A stretch of 64,000 nucleotides of DNA, from positions 1 to 64,000 of the forward strand of contig NZ_JALDUR010000002.1 of the NCBI RefSeq assembly GCF_023109675.1. The letters are read 5' to 3'. The notes below the pieces were generated by a model. It made no database searches, was not told the origin of the DNA, and saw only the letters and a program-made list of their open reading frames with translations. The DNA comes from Streptococcus parasanguinis (GTDB lineage Bacteria > Bacillota > Bacilli > Lactobacillales > Streptococcaceae). The position numbers were made by a program, and so were the translations under genes. Every line of letters begins with the position of its first letter. Position 1 is the first letter of the stretch. Positions 53,601 through 61,320 of the stretch are shown one piece after another.

Positions 53601-53766
53601 CATCGCCCAAACAATGGACCCACAAGGAACCGTAATCAACATCAACATCTCTGACAACATCATCAGAGAAGAAGCTGATATTGAGAAGATCGCTAACAAG
53701 GTATCTCAGAAGATAGCTGCTGAATTGAGGAGACAGAAAGAATTGAGAGGAGCGCCTGCATGGTAA
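50674..53766 (+). CDS. Tape measure protein
   Basis: A 1030-residue protein that sets tail length and helps DNA entry. N-terminal coiled coils (about 10-260), a phage-related minor-tail core (about 290-590), hydrophobic segments (about 595-655) and a stretch of Trp/Phe-containing repeats (about 660-890; VWNAI, IWNGI, VFNGI spaced regularly). At about 1.5 Angstrom per residue the tail would be about 150 nm. The ATG at 50674 follows AAAGGAGG. Confidence 0.93.
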   Translation: MAGNIKGIKIEIGGDTQPLQNALKKVNSASVEAAKELKSIDKALKFDTGNVTLLAQKQEVLQKQVSTTKEKLETLRQAQAQVEAQFKSGDIGADQYRAFQREVVQTENILKGYENKLENVNKALDGNGNATKSNREQLKELQNEQQRLASEGDKVVSSFKLQESQMGSNASEADKLALAEQKIGKQSEIVAQQVENLEKQLAIAKQEYGENSTEVNKLETQLNESKAAFNGLANEMENLGESGKKASSGLEETNKLLKAELLNQFSEKLSEISQKLVDFGKSALDAFREIDEGMDTIVTKTGAGGKALEEMQGIANGIATEVPTDFSTIGNAVGEVNTQFKLTGDALKVTSEDMIKFSEINGTDVTNATIQSKQAMEAYGLSIDDLTEILDNVTYVSQDTGVSVDELMKKATDGAPQIKMLGLEFGEAVTLIGQFEKNGVDSSSALSGLTKAAGVYTKQGKTMKQGLNETIEAIKNSKSETEAMGIAMEIFGAKKAPQMIDAIKRGKFNMEDLGYTSQVSAGLVSQTYESTLDPIDKFTTAQNGLKIVMAEVGGAIAETFAPVLDVLVGLFKNVAEWVNKLPGPIKELVVVFGSIVTVAGVLSPIFLALQAAAMAAETTIGGLIAAALPIIGTVIAVAAAIAGIIVVIKYLWETNEGFRTAVETVWNAIMSVINTVVQAISSFVMEIWGTLTTWWNDNQQLIRQTAETVWNAISAVVTTVMNVLGPFIETAWNNISTVISTVWETIKTVVETAINVVLGIIKTVMQIINGDWSGAWETIKGIGENIWNGIKSICESVFNAMAQILSGIWDTISGTASTVWNGISSTLSGIWDGITGTVSTVFNGISSTISGVWNDISSTASSIWNGIKDTIDTAINGAKDLVGRAIDGIKGFFNFQFKWPHIPLPHFKASGSLNPMDWLKGKGIPSIGIDWYAKGGILTKPTAFGMNGNSLMVGGEAGKEAVLPLNERNLSAIGRGIAQTMDPQGTVININISDNIIREEADIEKIANKVSQKIAAELRRQKELRGAPAW

Positions 53767-54485
53767 AGTACAATGAATTGATTATTGATGGAGTTGGAAC
53801 TTCATCATTTCCATTTGATGTGATTGTGCTGGAAGGCCCTACAATTCAAGTAGGTCTCTCAAAAGACAAGCTATTGAGCCATGATGGAGTGAGTGGATAT
53901 ATTGTTCAGTCGAATCCTCACAGAGAAGCGATTGAAAAGAAATACACTCTTCAACTCATCAACCCAACAGAACTGCAAGTCCTTGAATTTGTCCAATTCC
54001 TCTCCAAAAGGAATTTCTGGCTTGAGAATCAACAGAACAAGCTCACAAGATGGTTCTGTTATCAGACAAAGGTGTCTGACACTCAGAGAGATAAAACTAA
54101 AATGTACTCTGTGGAAGTGACATTTGTTTGTCACCCCACCAAATACATGAAGAACAACGATGTTCAAACTCTCGCCTCAAATGGTGTTCTCAGGCTCCAA
54201 GGTAGTTCACTAGCGTTCCCTAAAATCACAATCAAAGGAAACAGCTCTTCTGAGACCAGCTTCACAATTGGAAAGCAGACTATCAAACTTGAACAACTCT
54301 CCGAGAGCGCTGTGATGGTGAATGATCCACAAAATCCAAGCTTCTTGGATAAGAAAGGGAATCTTGTGAAGTGGTCAGGAGACTTCATCACAATTGATGC
54401 AAACCAAGCCCAGAAAACTGTCGGTGTAGTTTTGGGGCCTGGCATTCAATCTCTTATTTTTGAAACAAATTGGGGGTGGTTATAA
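53760..54485 (+). CDS. Distal tail protein (Dit)
   Basis: A 241-residue Dit protein forming the hexameric hub below the tail tube. It overlaps the tape measure gene by seven bases. The N-terminal beta domain and the C-terminal galectin-like part fit the phage_tail (Sipho_tail) family. Confidence 0.85.
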   Translation: MVKYNELIIDGVGTSSFPFDVIVLEGPTIQVGLSKDKLLSHDGVSGYIVQSNPHREAIEKKYTLQLINPTELQVLEFVQFLSKRNFWLENQQNKLTRWFCYQTKVSDTQRDKTKMYSVEVTFVCHPTKYMKNNDVQTLASNGVLRLQGSSLAFPKITIKGNSSSETSFTIGKQTIKLEQLSESAVMVNDPQNPSFLDKKGNLVKWSGDFITIDANQAQKTVGVVLGPGIQSLIFETNWGWL

Positions 54486-57400
54486 TTCTTTATCTATTAG
54501 ACAGAAATGTTCAAACAGTAAAATGGAATGGCCAGCCACTCCATGAAGCAACAAAAGCAGAAGTTGAAGAAGTAATCAACGTGAGCTACACACTCAAGGT
54601 TGACTATCCAATCACAGACACTGAAATTTATAAAAAATTTCAGGAAGACATGCTCATCATCGCCCCCACTCCTGTAACTGGCCGGCAACTGTTCCGGATT
54701 AAGGAGATCAGCGAGCAAGATGACACAGTAAGTCTGACTTGCCAGCACATCACAGAGGACATCTTCAAGCGCTCTGTTCGTCCTATCAAGGTTTCAAACT
54801 CAACCTGTCAAATCGCCTTGAATGCTATGATTTCAGCAGTCAAGACACCACTTGGGAAGTTCTCTTTCACAAGTAACATCATGGACAATAGAACCTTCAA
54901 CACTACAGAAGATGAAACGCTTTATAAGATCCTGATGGATGGAAAACATTCCATCGTGGGTGCTTGGGAAGGTGAGATGATCCGTGACAACTTCCTGATT
55001 GATATTCCTAAAAGTCGGGGAATTGATCGTGGTGTGGTAATCACCACACATCAAAATTTGAAGCAGTATGAACGAAACAAGAGCAGTTCCAGCATCATCA
55101 CAAGGCTACATCTGAAGTCAACATTCAAGCCAGAGGGAGCAGAAGAAGACACGGTTCTGAAAGTCACTGTGGACAGCCCCCTCATTGGCAGCTACCCTTA
55201 CATCAATGAAGCTGAGTATGAGAATAATGATCTTACTACAGAGGAAGAATTGAGAAAATGGGGTGAAGCCAAATTCAAGAATGGAGACATTGACAAGTCC
55301 ACTGATCAGATTAAAGTTGAAGCCTATGAGCTAGATGGTCAAACTGTGCATCTTGGTGATACAGTGACCATCATGAGCTTGAAGCATGATGTCATGATGA
55401 AGAAAAAAGCTGTGGGCTATGTCTATGATGCTCTGTCAGAAGAGTATATCTCTCTTACATTTGATGACAAGGCTGGCCACGGTGGAGGTATGTCAGGATC
55501 AAATGGAATTTCTGATGTAGCATCTGAAATCCTTGATACAGTCCAAAAGACTCAAGAGGATGATGAATACTACAAGAAATTGAAAATATTGGTTGATAAT
55601 GCCAACAGAGCCTTTGAAGACAAAGCAGGAGCTTTGAAGAAAGAGATCACAGATGGCATTGAGCAAGCCAAAGCACAAGCTGAAGTGGTCAAAGAGGAAA
55701 TCTCAGCTCAAGTCACTGAGAAGATCAAAGCAGCAAACCAAGCTAACAAAAATGAAATTGTGGAAGAATTTAAGGCTCAATACAATGGCATTGAAGTCAA
55801 AATGGAAGGCTTTAAGAATACAACTGACCAATTAAAGACCAGCGATGCAGATATCAAGAAAATAATCAATGACTTCAAAGCTCAAACACAAAGCCAATTT
55901 GTAGGAGTCCAAGGCGCACAATCACGCTTTGAACAGACCACAGAAAAAGCTATCTCTGACCTGACCAATGTAACGAATGGCAAGGCTGATCGGTCATTTG
56001 TTGAGCAGACGGTGGCAAGAGTCAAAGAAGAGTTCACAACAATCGGTGTTGTTGGTGGCCCTAACATGCTCAGGAACTCAAGGGCAGATGAGGGTTTGAA
56101 ATATTGGACGGAAGTAAATAACAGATTAGCTTTCACAGCCCATCAATTCTACTTCAATGGTCAAAAACGAATGTTTGAATTGAGACCTGGTGCAGTCGTT
56201 AAAAGTCCTCGTTTCATTGTGAAGCAAAATGCAGACTATACATTGAATTTTTTAGGTTTTGACAACAATTCCAAAATGTTCAAGGTTTATTTCTGCAAAC
56301 GCAGAAAAGGATCAACAGCAGATTTTGAAGAAAAACAACTAGTATATGATGGGAAACCAAGATGGACAGATGGACCTATTTTGGATGAAAATAGAGCAAT
56401 CAAGAAATCATTCCAATTTAATGTTGGAAATTTTGATGATGGTTATCTCCAATTTGAATACGATAAAAACAATCCAAATAAATGGGGCGGCCTATTTTTG
56501 ACAGAGCTAGACTTCTACGAAGGTACCAATGACCGCAAGTGGCAGCCTGCTCCAGAAGATCAAAATTATCTGGTAGAGCAAGCACAGGCTACTTTTGAGA
56601 AGACAGTGGAAGGCCTAACCACTCAATTAACTAAATTAGAGACCAAAACTGGTCCAAGTGGTGAACTTGAACAGCGCATGCTGACATACTCTGAGAAAGC
56701 TGCTGTGGACGCTTTAAAAGCAACCAGACAGATTCTAGAACAAGGGTATGTTGCTAAATCTCAATATACGGAAGATGTGGCTGGAATCACAAGAAGATTT
56801 GATGAAATCGTGCAAGCAGGGGAGAACCTGCTTAAAAACAGCGGTAATCCTCAAAATGTGGAGGGATGGGGGTATTATGATCCCGGATTGAGTCCAGCAG
56901 TAACGGTCTCAACTAATCCAATCTACTACAATGAATCAAGAAAACTCTTCAAACTTGATAATTCAACTGATAATGTCAAGGTAGCAGCATCCCAACGCTT
57001 CAACATCAAAAGAAATACAACTTACACAATTTCATTTGATGCAATTGGATCAGATAATCTTAAGAATGCCACATTCTACTTCCTAGCACGAAAAAAAGGT
57101 GAGACGGGGACTTTTACAAAAGTCTTTACTCTTGCTGATAAGATCACAGTGCCACAAGACAGAATCACACGTTACTATTTCACAGTCAACTCTGAAGACT
57201 ACGATGAAGCATTCTTGCGATTTGACAATAACGGATCATCAAATGGACAGCCATCAAGTCTCTTTTTTGGTGACATTGATGTGTATGAAGGATCTATCAA
57301 GAGAGCTTACCAACCGCCAACAGATGACGGTTCACCAGTGATTGAAGCTAAACTTGCTGAATTTAAACAGACGGTGGATGGACAATTCACGACAATCACC

Positions 57401-58399
57401 AATCAAATGGGTGACACGTTGAGAAAAACAGACATCCAGATCACATCTGGTCAGATATCATTCGGCACAGGTAAGACTATCAACGGAAGAACCATCAGCT
57501 CCTTGCTGGTGCAAGAGCCAGAATCCATTGCTTTGATCGCACAATTGATCAAGGTTAAAGGTGATATGGTAGTTGATGGATCAATCACAAGCAGGCATCT
57601 GGCATCTCAAAGTGTCCGAACAGGACACATGGAGTCTGGATCAGTAACCACTCAGATCCTTGCTAGTAATGCAGTAACAGCGGATAAGTTACTGGTGGAC
57701 TCCGCAATGATTAACAAGCTTGTATCAAATCAAGCATTCATCAGAGAGTTGACTTCACAGAAGGCATTCATTACTCAATTAAACTCTATTGACATCGCTT
57801 CAAATCGTTTTACTGGTGATAGAATAGCCTCTTCTGATGGATCACTAACTTTTGATTTGGTAAAAAATCAATTAAGAATGACGAACAACACAGCTTCGAT
57901 ATCAAGAGAAGACGCTGGATATCCAACCCAATTCATATGTTACGAGTCTTCTATTGAAAACGGACAAAAACATTCCAAAACAATCATTGGTAGCAATCGG
58001 GATGGCTCAAAAAATTGGAATTCCGTATCATTCTCTGGGATCGTAATAGATAACAACTCGAACAATAGTGTTGATAAAGTTTTTCAGTATGGAGACTATA
58101 ACAACATGCGTCATGCTTCGTCTGACGAAGGTTGGAATTTTAGCGTAGTAACTCAAATACTAACACCGGGTATTTGGAATAAAAACTCAGAAATTTGGTG
58201 TAGGCATTTTGTTATTCCAAAGAAAACAAAATCAGATACGGACGTACCAACGGAATTTATCCGTCTAGACGAAAGCGTGGCTGCTTTGTGGAAGTTATTC
58301 GAGCATTTAAATGGACAAATTTCTACGACTGGTGCAATGCATGCAAAAATAACACAAATGGTCAATGATTTTGGATACAAACGGGATCATATTAAATAA
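54470..58399 (+). CDS. Tail-associated protein (Tal/endopeptidase tail) with two carbohydrate-binding-like domains
   Basis: Up to 1309 residues. The N-terminal about 350 residues are the Tal/prophage endopeptidase-tail domain; then coiled coil (about 370-520); two related beta domains (about 528-690 and 784-955) that start N(M/L)L(R/K)NS and end in (D)FYEG/DVYEG plus (W/Y)QP, like phage carbohydrate-binding modules; then a C-terminal host-binding region. No ATG is near the start: frame begins TTG 54470, and GGGGGTGG sits a few bases before ATT 54485, so the true start is unsettled. Confidence 0.85.
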   Translation: MGVVIILYLLDRNVQTVKWNGQPLHEATKAEVEEVINVSYTLKVDYPITDTEIYKKFQEDMLIIAPTPVTGRQLFRIKEISEQDDTVSLTCQHITEDIFKRSVRPIKVSNSTCQIALNAMISAVKTPLGKFSFTSNIMDNRTFNTTEDETLYKILMDGKHSIVGAWEGEMIRDNFLIDIPKSRGIDRGVVITTHQNLKQYERNKSSSSIITRLHLKSTFKPEGAEEDTVLKVTVDSPLIGSYPYINEAEYENNDLTTEEELRKWGEAKFKNGDIDKSTDQIKVEAYELDGQTVHLGDTVTIMSLKHDVMMKKKAVGYVYDALSEEYISLTFDDKAGHGGGMSGSNGISDVASEILDTVQKTQEDDEYYKKLKILVDNANRAFEDKAGALKKEITDGIEQAKAQAEVVKEEISAQVTEKIKAANQANKNEIVEEFKAQYNGIEVKMEGFKNTTDQLKTSDADIKKIINDFKAQTQSQFVGVQGAQSRFEQTTEKAISDLTNVTNGKADRSFVEQTVARVKEEFTTIGVVGGPNMLRNSRADEGLKYWTEVNNRLAFTAHQFYFNGQKRMFELRPGAVVKSPRFIVKQNADYTLNFLGFDNNSKMFKVYFCKRRKGSTADFEEKQLVYDGKPRWTDGPILDENRAIKKSFQFNVGNFDDGYLQFEYDKNNPNKWGGLFLTELDFYEGTNDRKWQPAPEDQNYLVEQAQATFEKTVEGLTTQLTKLETKTGPSGELEQRMLTYSEKAAVDALKATRQILEQGYVAKSQYTEDVAGITRRFDEIVQAGENLLKNSGNPQNVEGWGYYDPGLSPAVTVSTNPIYYNESRKLFKLDNSTDNVKVAASQRFNIKRNTTYTISFDAIGSDNLKNATFYFLARKKGETGTFTKVFTLADKITVPQDRITRYYFTVNSEDYDEAFLRFDNNGSSNGQPSSLFFGDIDVYEGSIKRAYQPPTDDGSPVIEAKLAEFKQTVDGQFTTITNQMGDTLRKTDIQITSGQISFGTGKTINGRTISSLLVQEPESIALIAQLIKVKGDMVVDGSITSRHLASQSVRTGHMESGSVTTQILASNAVTADKLLVDSAMINKLVSNQAFIRELTSQKAFITQLNSIDIASNRFTGDRIASSDGSLTFDLVKNQLRMTNNTASISREDAGYPTQFICYESSIENGQKHSKTIIGSNRDGSKNWNSVSFSGIVIDNNSNNSVDKVFQYGDYNNMRHASSDEGWNFSVVTQILTPGIWNKNSEIWCRHFVIPKKTKSDTDVPTEFIRLDESVAALWKLFEHLNGQISTTGAMHAKITQMVNDFGYKRDHIK

Positions 58400-58411
58400 T
58401 GGAGTAAATAA

Positions 58412-58633
58412 ATGAAAGAAAACACTTATGTATCAATCATCACAGATCTAGCCAATCAATTGGCTAGTAAATCAATCAATGAAGCTGAGTTCAAGGCACG
58501 ATTGACTGAATCACAGCAGGAAAAAGAACAGCTCATCAAAGAGCTAGAAATCTATCGCTCTGTCCTTGAATCTGACAAAGATTTGAAGGACCTATTTGAA
58601 GAAGTTAAGAATAAGAATGAGGTAAATGCTTAA
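58412..58633 (+). CDS. Short coiled-coil phage protein
   Basis: A 73-residue helical protein (LTESQQEKEQLIKELEIYRSVLE). Found downstream of receptor-binding genes in streptococcal phages. Function unknown. It shares one base with the next start (TAATG). Confidence 0.6.
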   Translation: MKENTYVSIITDLANQLASKSINEAEFKARLTESQQEKEQLIKELEIYRSVLESDKDLKDLFEEVKNKNEVNA

Positions 58634-59304
58634 TGAATTATAAAGTACAGTTCAAATCCTATGATCCCGTAGCGAATGCCACAAAGGTTTCCATCAAACA
58701 AGATTATCCTTACCGTGTGTTTGAAGAATCCCTTCCAAACAACCGCATGGGAGATGAAGAATCAACTCTTGTGGAAGCTGTTCTAAACCTTGTACGAATG
58801 GAGTTAGACCCTTCTTGCGCTATCGTAGCCCTCAAAAAAGAGCTTGACAAGTCTGTTGATGCCAATAAGAACGCAATCCTGAAAATTCAAGAACTCACTC
58901 AAGAGAACGAAAAGAAAGATGTCCTAATCCAAAATAACAAAGCTCTTGCTGATTGGTCTGTCCTTGTAGCTGTAACCAATCAAGACAATCCACTTGATCC
59001 AACACTCTACAAACGGGCGCTTGAGCTTGTGGAAGCTGCTCAAGTAGGTAAAACCTACAAACAACATGACATCTTCACCCTCGTAGATTCTGATCACACT
59101 GAAAAATACAGTGAAGGAAAGCGTGTCCTTGTACAAGTTAACTATGATTTCACATACAATGGGGAATCAATCAAAGACTTGAAAGGCCCACTACTCCAAA
59201 ATGGTAAGCTTGCAATCTACAATTGGGAAGTTCCCAAAGAAGAGAATCAGAAAAAACCTTCAGGAGATCTTGAAACCCAACCAGTAGCACAACCTGAATC
59301 ATAA
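58633..59304 (+). CDS. DUF1366 family protein
   Basis: A 223-residue protein that matches the DUF1366 phage family (starts MNYKVQFKSYDPVANATK; block HDIFTLVDSDHTEKYSEGKRV). Function unknown. It lies between the tail fibre and holin genes. Confidence 0.8.
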   Translation: MNYKVQFKSYDPVANATKVSIKQDYPYRVFEESLPNNRMGDEESTLVEAVLNLVRMELDPSCAIVALKKELDKSVDANKNAILKIQELTQENEKKDVLIQNNKALADWSVLVAVTNQDNPLDPTLYKRALELVEAAQVGKTYKQHDIFTLVDSDHTEKYSEGKRVLVQVNYDFTYNGESIKDLKGPLLQNGKLAIYNWEVPKEENQKKPSGDLETQPVAQPES

Positions 59305-59323
59305 ATTGAGAGGAGTGTGATTG

Positions 59324-59788
59324 ATGTATCAAGAACCAGATGGAATCTTTGGAATTATTGAAGTAGTACGGGATTTCTATGATCACGGAATTGATGAACA
59401 CATGATTGTGTTCATGTTCATGGCCATTGTTGCTCTAGATATCGTTATAGGAGTATCTAGAGCGTGGGCCTATCACGAGTTTTCAAGTCGAAAATGGAGA
59501 AAAGGGCTGGTAAGTCACACAGCTATGATCTTAATTGTAGCCATTGGCTATCCATTCGCCTTATATATGAATCTTGGAGCTGTGGTTGATGCCTTCATTG
59601 TAGCAATGATGGCAGCATACGGTTCCAGTATTCTTGCCAGTCTCTCAGCTTTAGGAGTTGAAATTCCTGGCCTAGATCGTCTTGTGAAACAAAATATTGA
59701 TCATGAGAAATTTCAGTTAAAAGATGGCTTGGAAGAGCCTAGTAAATTAATCAAAAGAGGAGAAAAGAAAAATGAATCAAATCACTGA
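59324..59788 (+). CDS. Phage holin, holin-4 (toxin secretion) family
   Basis: A 154-residue membrane protein with about three helices (about 25-48, 65-82, 88-112). The block RKWRKGLVSHTAMIL is typical of Holin_4/phage_holin_4. It makes the membrane lesion for lysin release. The ATG at 59324 is preferred; GAGGAG lies upstream. Confidence 0.82.
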   Translation: MYQEPDGIFGIIEVVRDFYDHGIDEHMIVFMFMAIVALDIVIGVSRAWAYHEFSSRKWRKGLVSHTAMILIVAIGYPFALYMNLGAVVDAFIVAMMAAYGSSILASLSALGVEIPGLDRLVKQNIDHEKFQLKDGLEEPSKLIKRGEKKNESNH

Positions 59789-60101
59789 TATTGTTACAAG
59801 TAGCGCAATGAGTATTCTTGTAATTCTGGTTGGAATTGTTGTTCAAGCAGTCAAGAAATATCTTTTGACTCGTGGAGGGAAGAAAGCTCTTGAAGTGGCT
59901 GAAATCCTTGCAAACAATGCTGTCCATGCCACTGAACAAGTAGCAGGAACATTGGACATCCACGGCAAGGATAAGATGGAGCATGCTAAAACTAGCTTGA
60001 TTGAAGGACTAGAAGCATATAACATCAATTTAACCAATGACCAACTAAACACATTCATTGAAGCGGCTGTGAAAAAAGCAAATGAACAATGGAAGAAATG
60101 A
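59772..60101 (+). CDS. Phage holin, LL-H family
   Basis: A 109-residue protein with one N-terminal membrane helix (about 9-32) and a soluble C-terminus, matching LL-H-type holins (VVQAVKKYLLTRGGKKALEVAEILANNAVHATEQV). It overlaps the previous gene by 17 bases. Two holins in a row are common in streptococcal phages. Confidence 0.85.
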   Translation: MNQITDIVTSSAMSILVILVGIVVQAVKKYLLTRGGKKALEVAEILANNAVHATEQVAGTLDIHGKDKMEHAKTSLIEGLEAYNINLTNDQLNTFIEAAVKKANEQWKK

Positions 60102-60110
60102 GGTTCTAAA

Positions 60111-60857
60111 ATGGCAACACTAAATGACATTCTAAATTATGCAGAATCTTTGGCAAATCAAGGTGTGGGAGCTGATGCAGATGGTGCATACGGAACCCAA
60201 TGTGTAGACCTCCCAAATTCAATTTCTATCAACTTTTTTGGGAAAGCTCTCTGGGGAAATGCTATTGACCTACTTAATTCAGCCGCTGGGTTAGGATATG
60301 AAGTAGTATATGACGCAATTGGAGTCAATCCACGAGCAGGAGCCATCTTTGTCATGGACACAACTTATCTATGCGGTCATCCCTACGGTCACACAGGAAT
60401 TGTAATTGAAGACAGCGATGGAGTCACTATGAAAACCATTGAACAGAACATTGATGGGAATGCTGATTCCCTTTATGTTGGAGGTCCTGCACGATACAAC
60501 ACACGCAACTTTGATGGAATTGTTGGATGGTTCTATTTCCCAACTGATGACACATCTGTGACATTTGAACAGCCAGAACCATCAGAACCATTGACAATTG
60601 AATCAAATGGATTCAATCCAGAAACAGGAACATTCACTGTTGAAGTATCTGCTCTAAATGTACGAACTGAAGCCGGTCTTGGAGCTGAGATTGTAGCTGT
60701 ATACAGTACAGGTCAAGAAATCAATTACGATGGATGGATTGATAATGATGGATATATCTGGATCACATACATTGGCGGTTCTGGAAATCGTAGATATGTA
60801 GCTGTAGGAAAATCCGAAAACGGTCAACGCATCACAGACTTTGGATCTTTTAAATAA
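60111..60857 (+). CDS. Endolysin: CHAP amidase/peptidase with SH3b domain
   Basis: A 248-residue lysin. The CHAP domain (1-145) has the nucleophile Cys31 (GTQCVDL) and His94 (YGHTGIV). A linker of Pro/Glu repeats follows, then an SH3b-type wall-binding domain (about 175-248; VSALNVRTEAGLGAEIVAVYSTGQEI). It has no choline-binding repeats, unlike pneumococcal phage lysins, so host wall recognition is by SH3b. Confidence 0.9.
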   Translation: MATLNDILNYAESLANQGVGADADGAYGTQCVDLPNSISINFFGKALWGNAIDLLNSAAGLGYEVVYDAIGVNPRAGAIFVMDTTYLCGHPYGHTGIVIEDSDGVTMKTIEQNIDGNADSLYVGGPARYNTRNFDGIVGWFYFPTDDTSVTFEQPEPSEPLTIESNGFNPETGTFTVEVSALNVRTEAGLGAEIVAVYSTGQEINYDGWIDNDGYIWITYIGGSGNRRYVAVGKSENGQRITDFGSFK

Positions 60858-60862
60858 GAAAC

Positions 60863-60894
60863 AGAAACCCTCCTCATCGGAGGGTTTTTCTGTT
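60863..60894 (+). terminator. Terminator after the lysin gene
   Basis: AACCCTCC and GGAGGGTT pair around a short loop followed by TTT; flanking ACAG and CTGT extend the stem. It ends the late operon. Confidence 0.88.
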
Positions 60895-60999
60895 ATAACG
60901 GAAAGTTTCAGAAATGTCCGGTATAACCTCAAACAATTATCGAAAAATCTTTTCCTATTAAATGACTTTCTTTTGTCTCTAAGATAAAAAAAATAAAAC

Positions 61000-61028
61000 T
61001 TGAACTTTCTTGAAAGCTATGCTAAACT
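61000..61028 (+). promoter_or_regulatory. Outward promoter near attR
   Basis: TTGAAC (61000-61005), 17-bp spacer, TAAACT (61023-61028) with an extended TGC. It reads across attR into tRNA-Ser and has no phage gene downstream. The 292-base interval 60858-61149 holds no ORF that I can support. ACAGACCC (61076-61083) repeats the left-end sequence and may be an integrase arm site. Confidence 0.6.
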
Positions 61029-61120
61029 AACAATGTGAGCAATGGACTTGTGGAGTTTTAGAGTCAGTACCTAAAACAGACCCTAAAAGCTAAAAACAGC
61101 GATATGAACAACTTTCAGAA

Positions 61121-61139
61121 ACTCCCACCGGCTCCATAT
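61121..61139. repeat. attR core
   Basis: ACTCCCACCGGCTCCATAT, identical to the attL core at 28743-28761 and to the 3' end of ssrA. Confidence 0.92.
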
Positions 61140-61149
61140 TTTTATTCAT

Positions 61150-61237
61150 GGAAGATTACTCAAGAGGCTTAAGAGGCCGTGTTGGAAACGCGGTAGGCGT
61201 GTAAAAGCGTGCGTGGGTTCGAATCCCATGTCTTCCG
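61150..61237 (+). tRNA. tRNA-Ser (anticodon GGA)
   Basis: An 88-nt class II tRNA. The acceptor GGAAGAT pairs with GTCTTCC, the anticodon stem is CCGTG/CGCGG with loop TTGGAAA (anticodon GGA at 61184-61186), there is a long variable arm and the T-arm GTGGG-TTCGAAT-CCCAT. CCA is not encoded. In the uninfected chromosome it would lie 13 bases after ssrA. Confidence 0.94.
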
Positions 61238-61245
61238 TTGTTGAG

Positions 61246-61274
61246 ACATCATTGTGTAGCAGTGGTGTTTTTTT
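61246..61274 (+). terminator. Terminator after tRNA-Ser
   Basis: ACATCATTG (61246-61254) pairs with CAGTGGTGT (61260-61268), two G-U pairs, followed by a T run. Confidence 0.75.
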
Positions 61275-61320
61275 GTACAAAAAAGAGTCCCAAAAATAGA
61301 CAAGTGAGGGAGGAGAAAAA

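Larger units (their letters stand above)
28743..61139. mobile_element. Complete-looking siphovirus prophage (HK97-type head) at ssrA
   Basis: Bounded by a 19-bp direct repeat at the 3' end of ssrA, with a tyrosine integrase next to the left end. It contains, in order, lysogeny, early regulation, replication, accessory, late regulation, packaging, head, tail, lysis and right-end modules. All structural genes are open, with no visible frameshift except the programmed one in the tail chaperone, so it may be inducible. The distance between repeat starts is 32,378 bp. Confidence 0.93.

Noticed and set aside
28743-61139. Integrative conjugative element instead of a phage
   Set aside because: ImmA plus XRE also occur in ICEs, but complete packaging, head, tail and lysis modules are present and no conjugation genes are seen.
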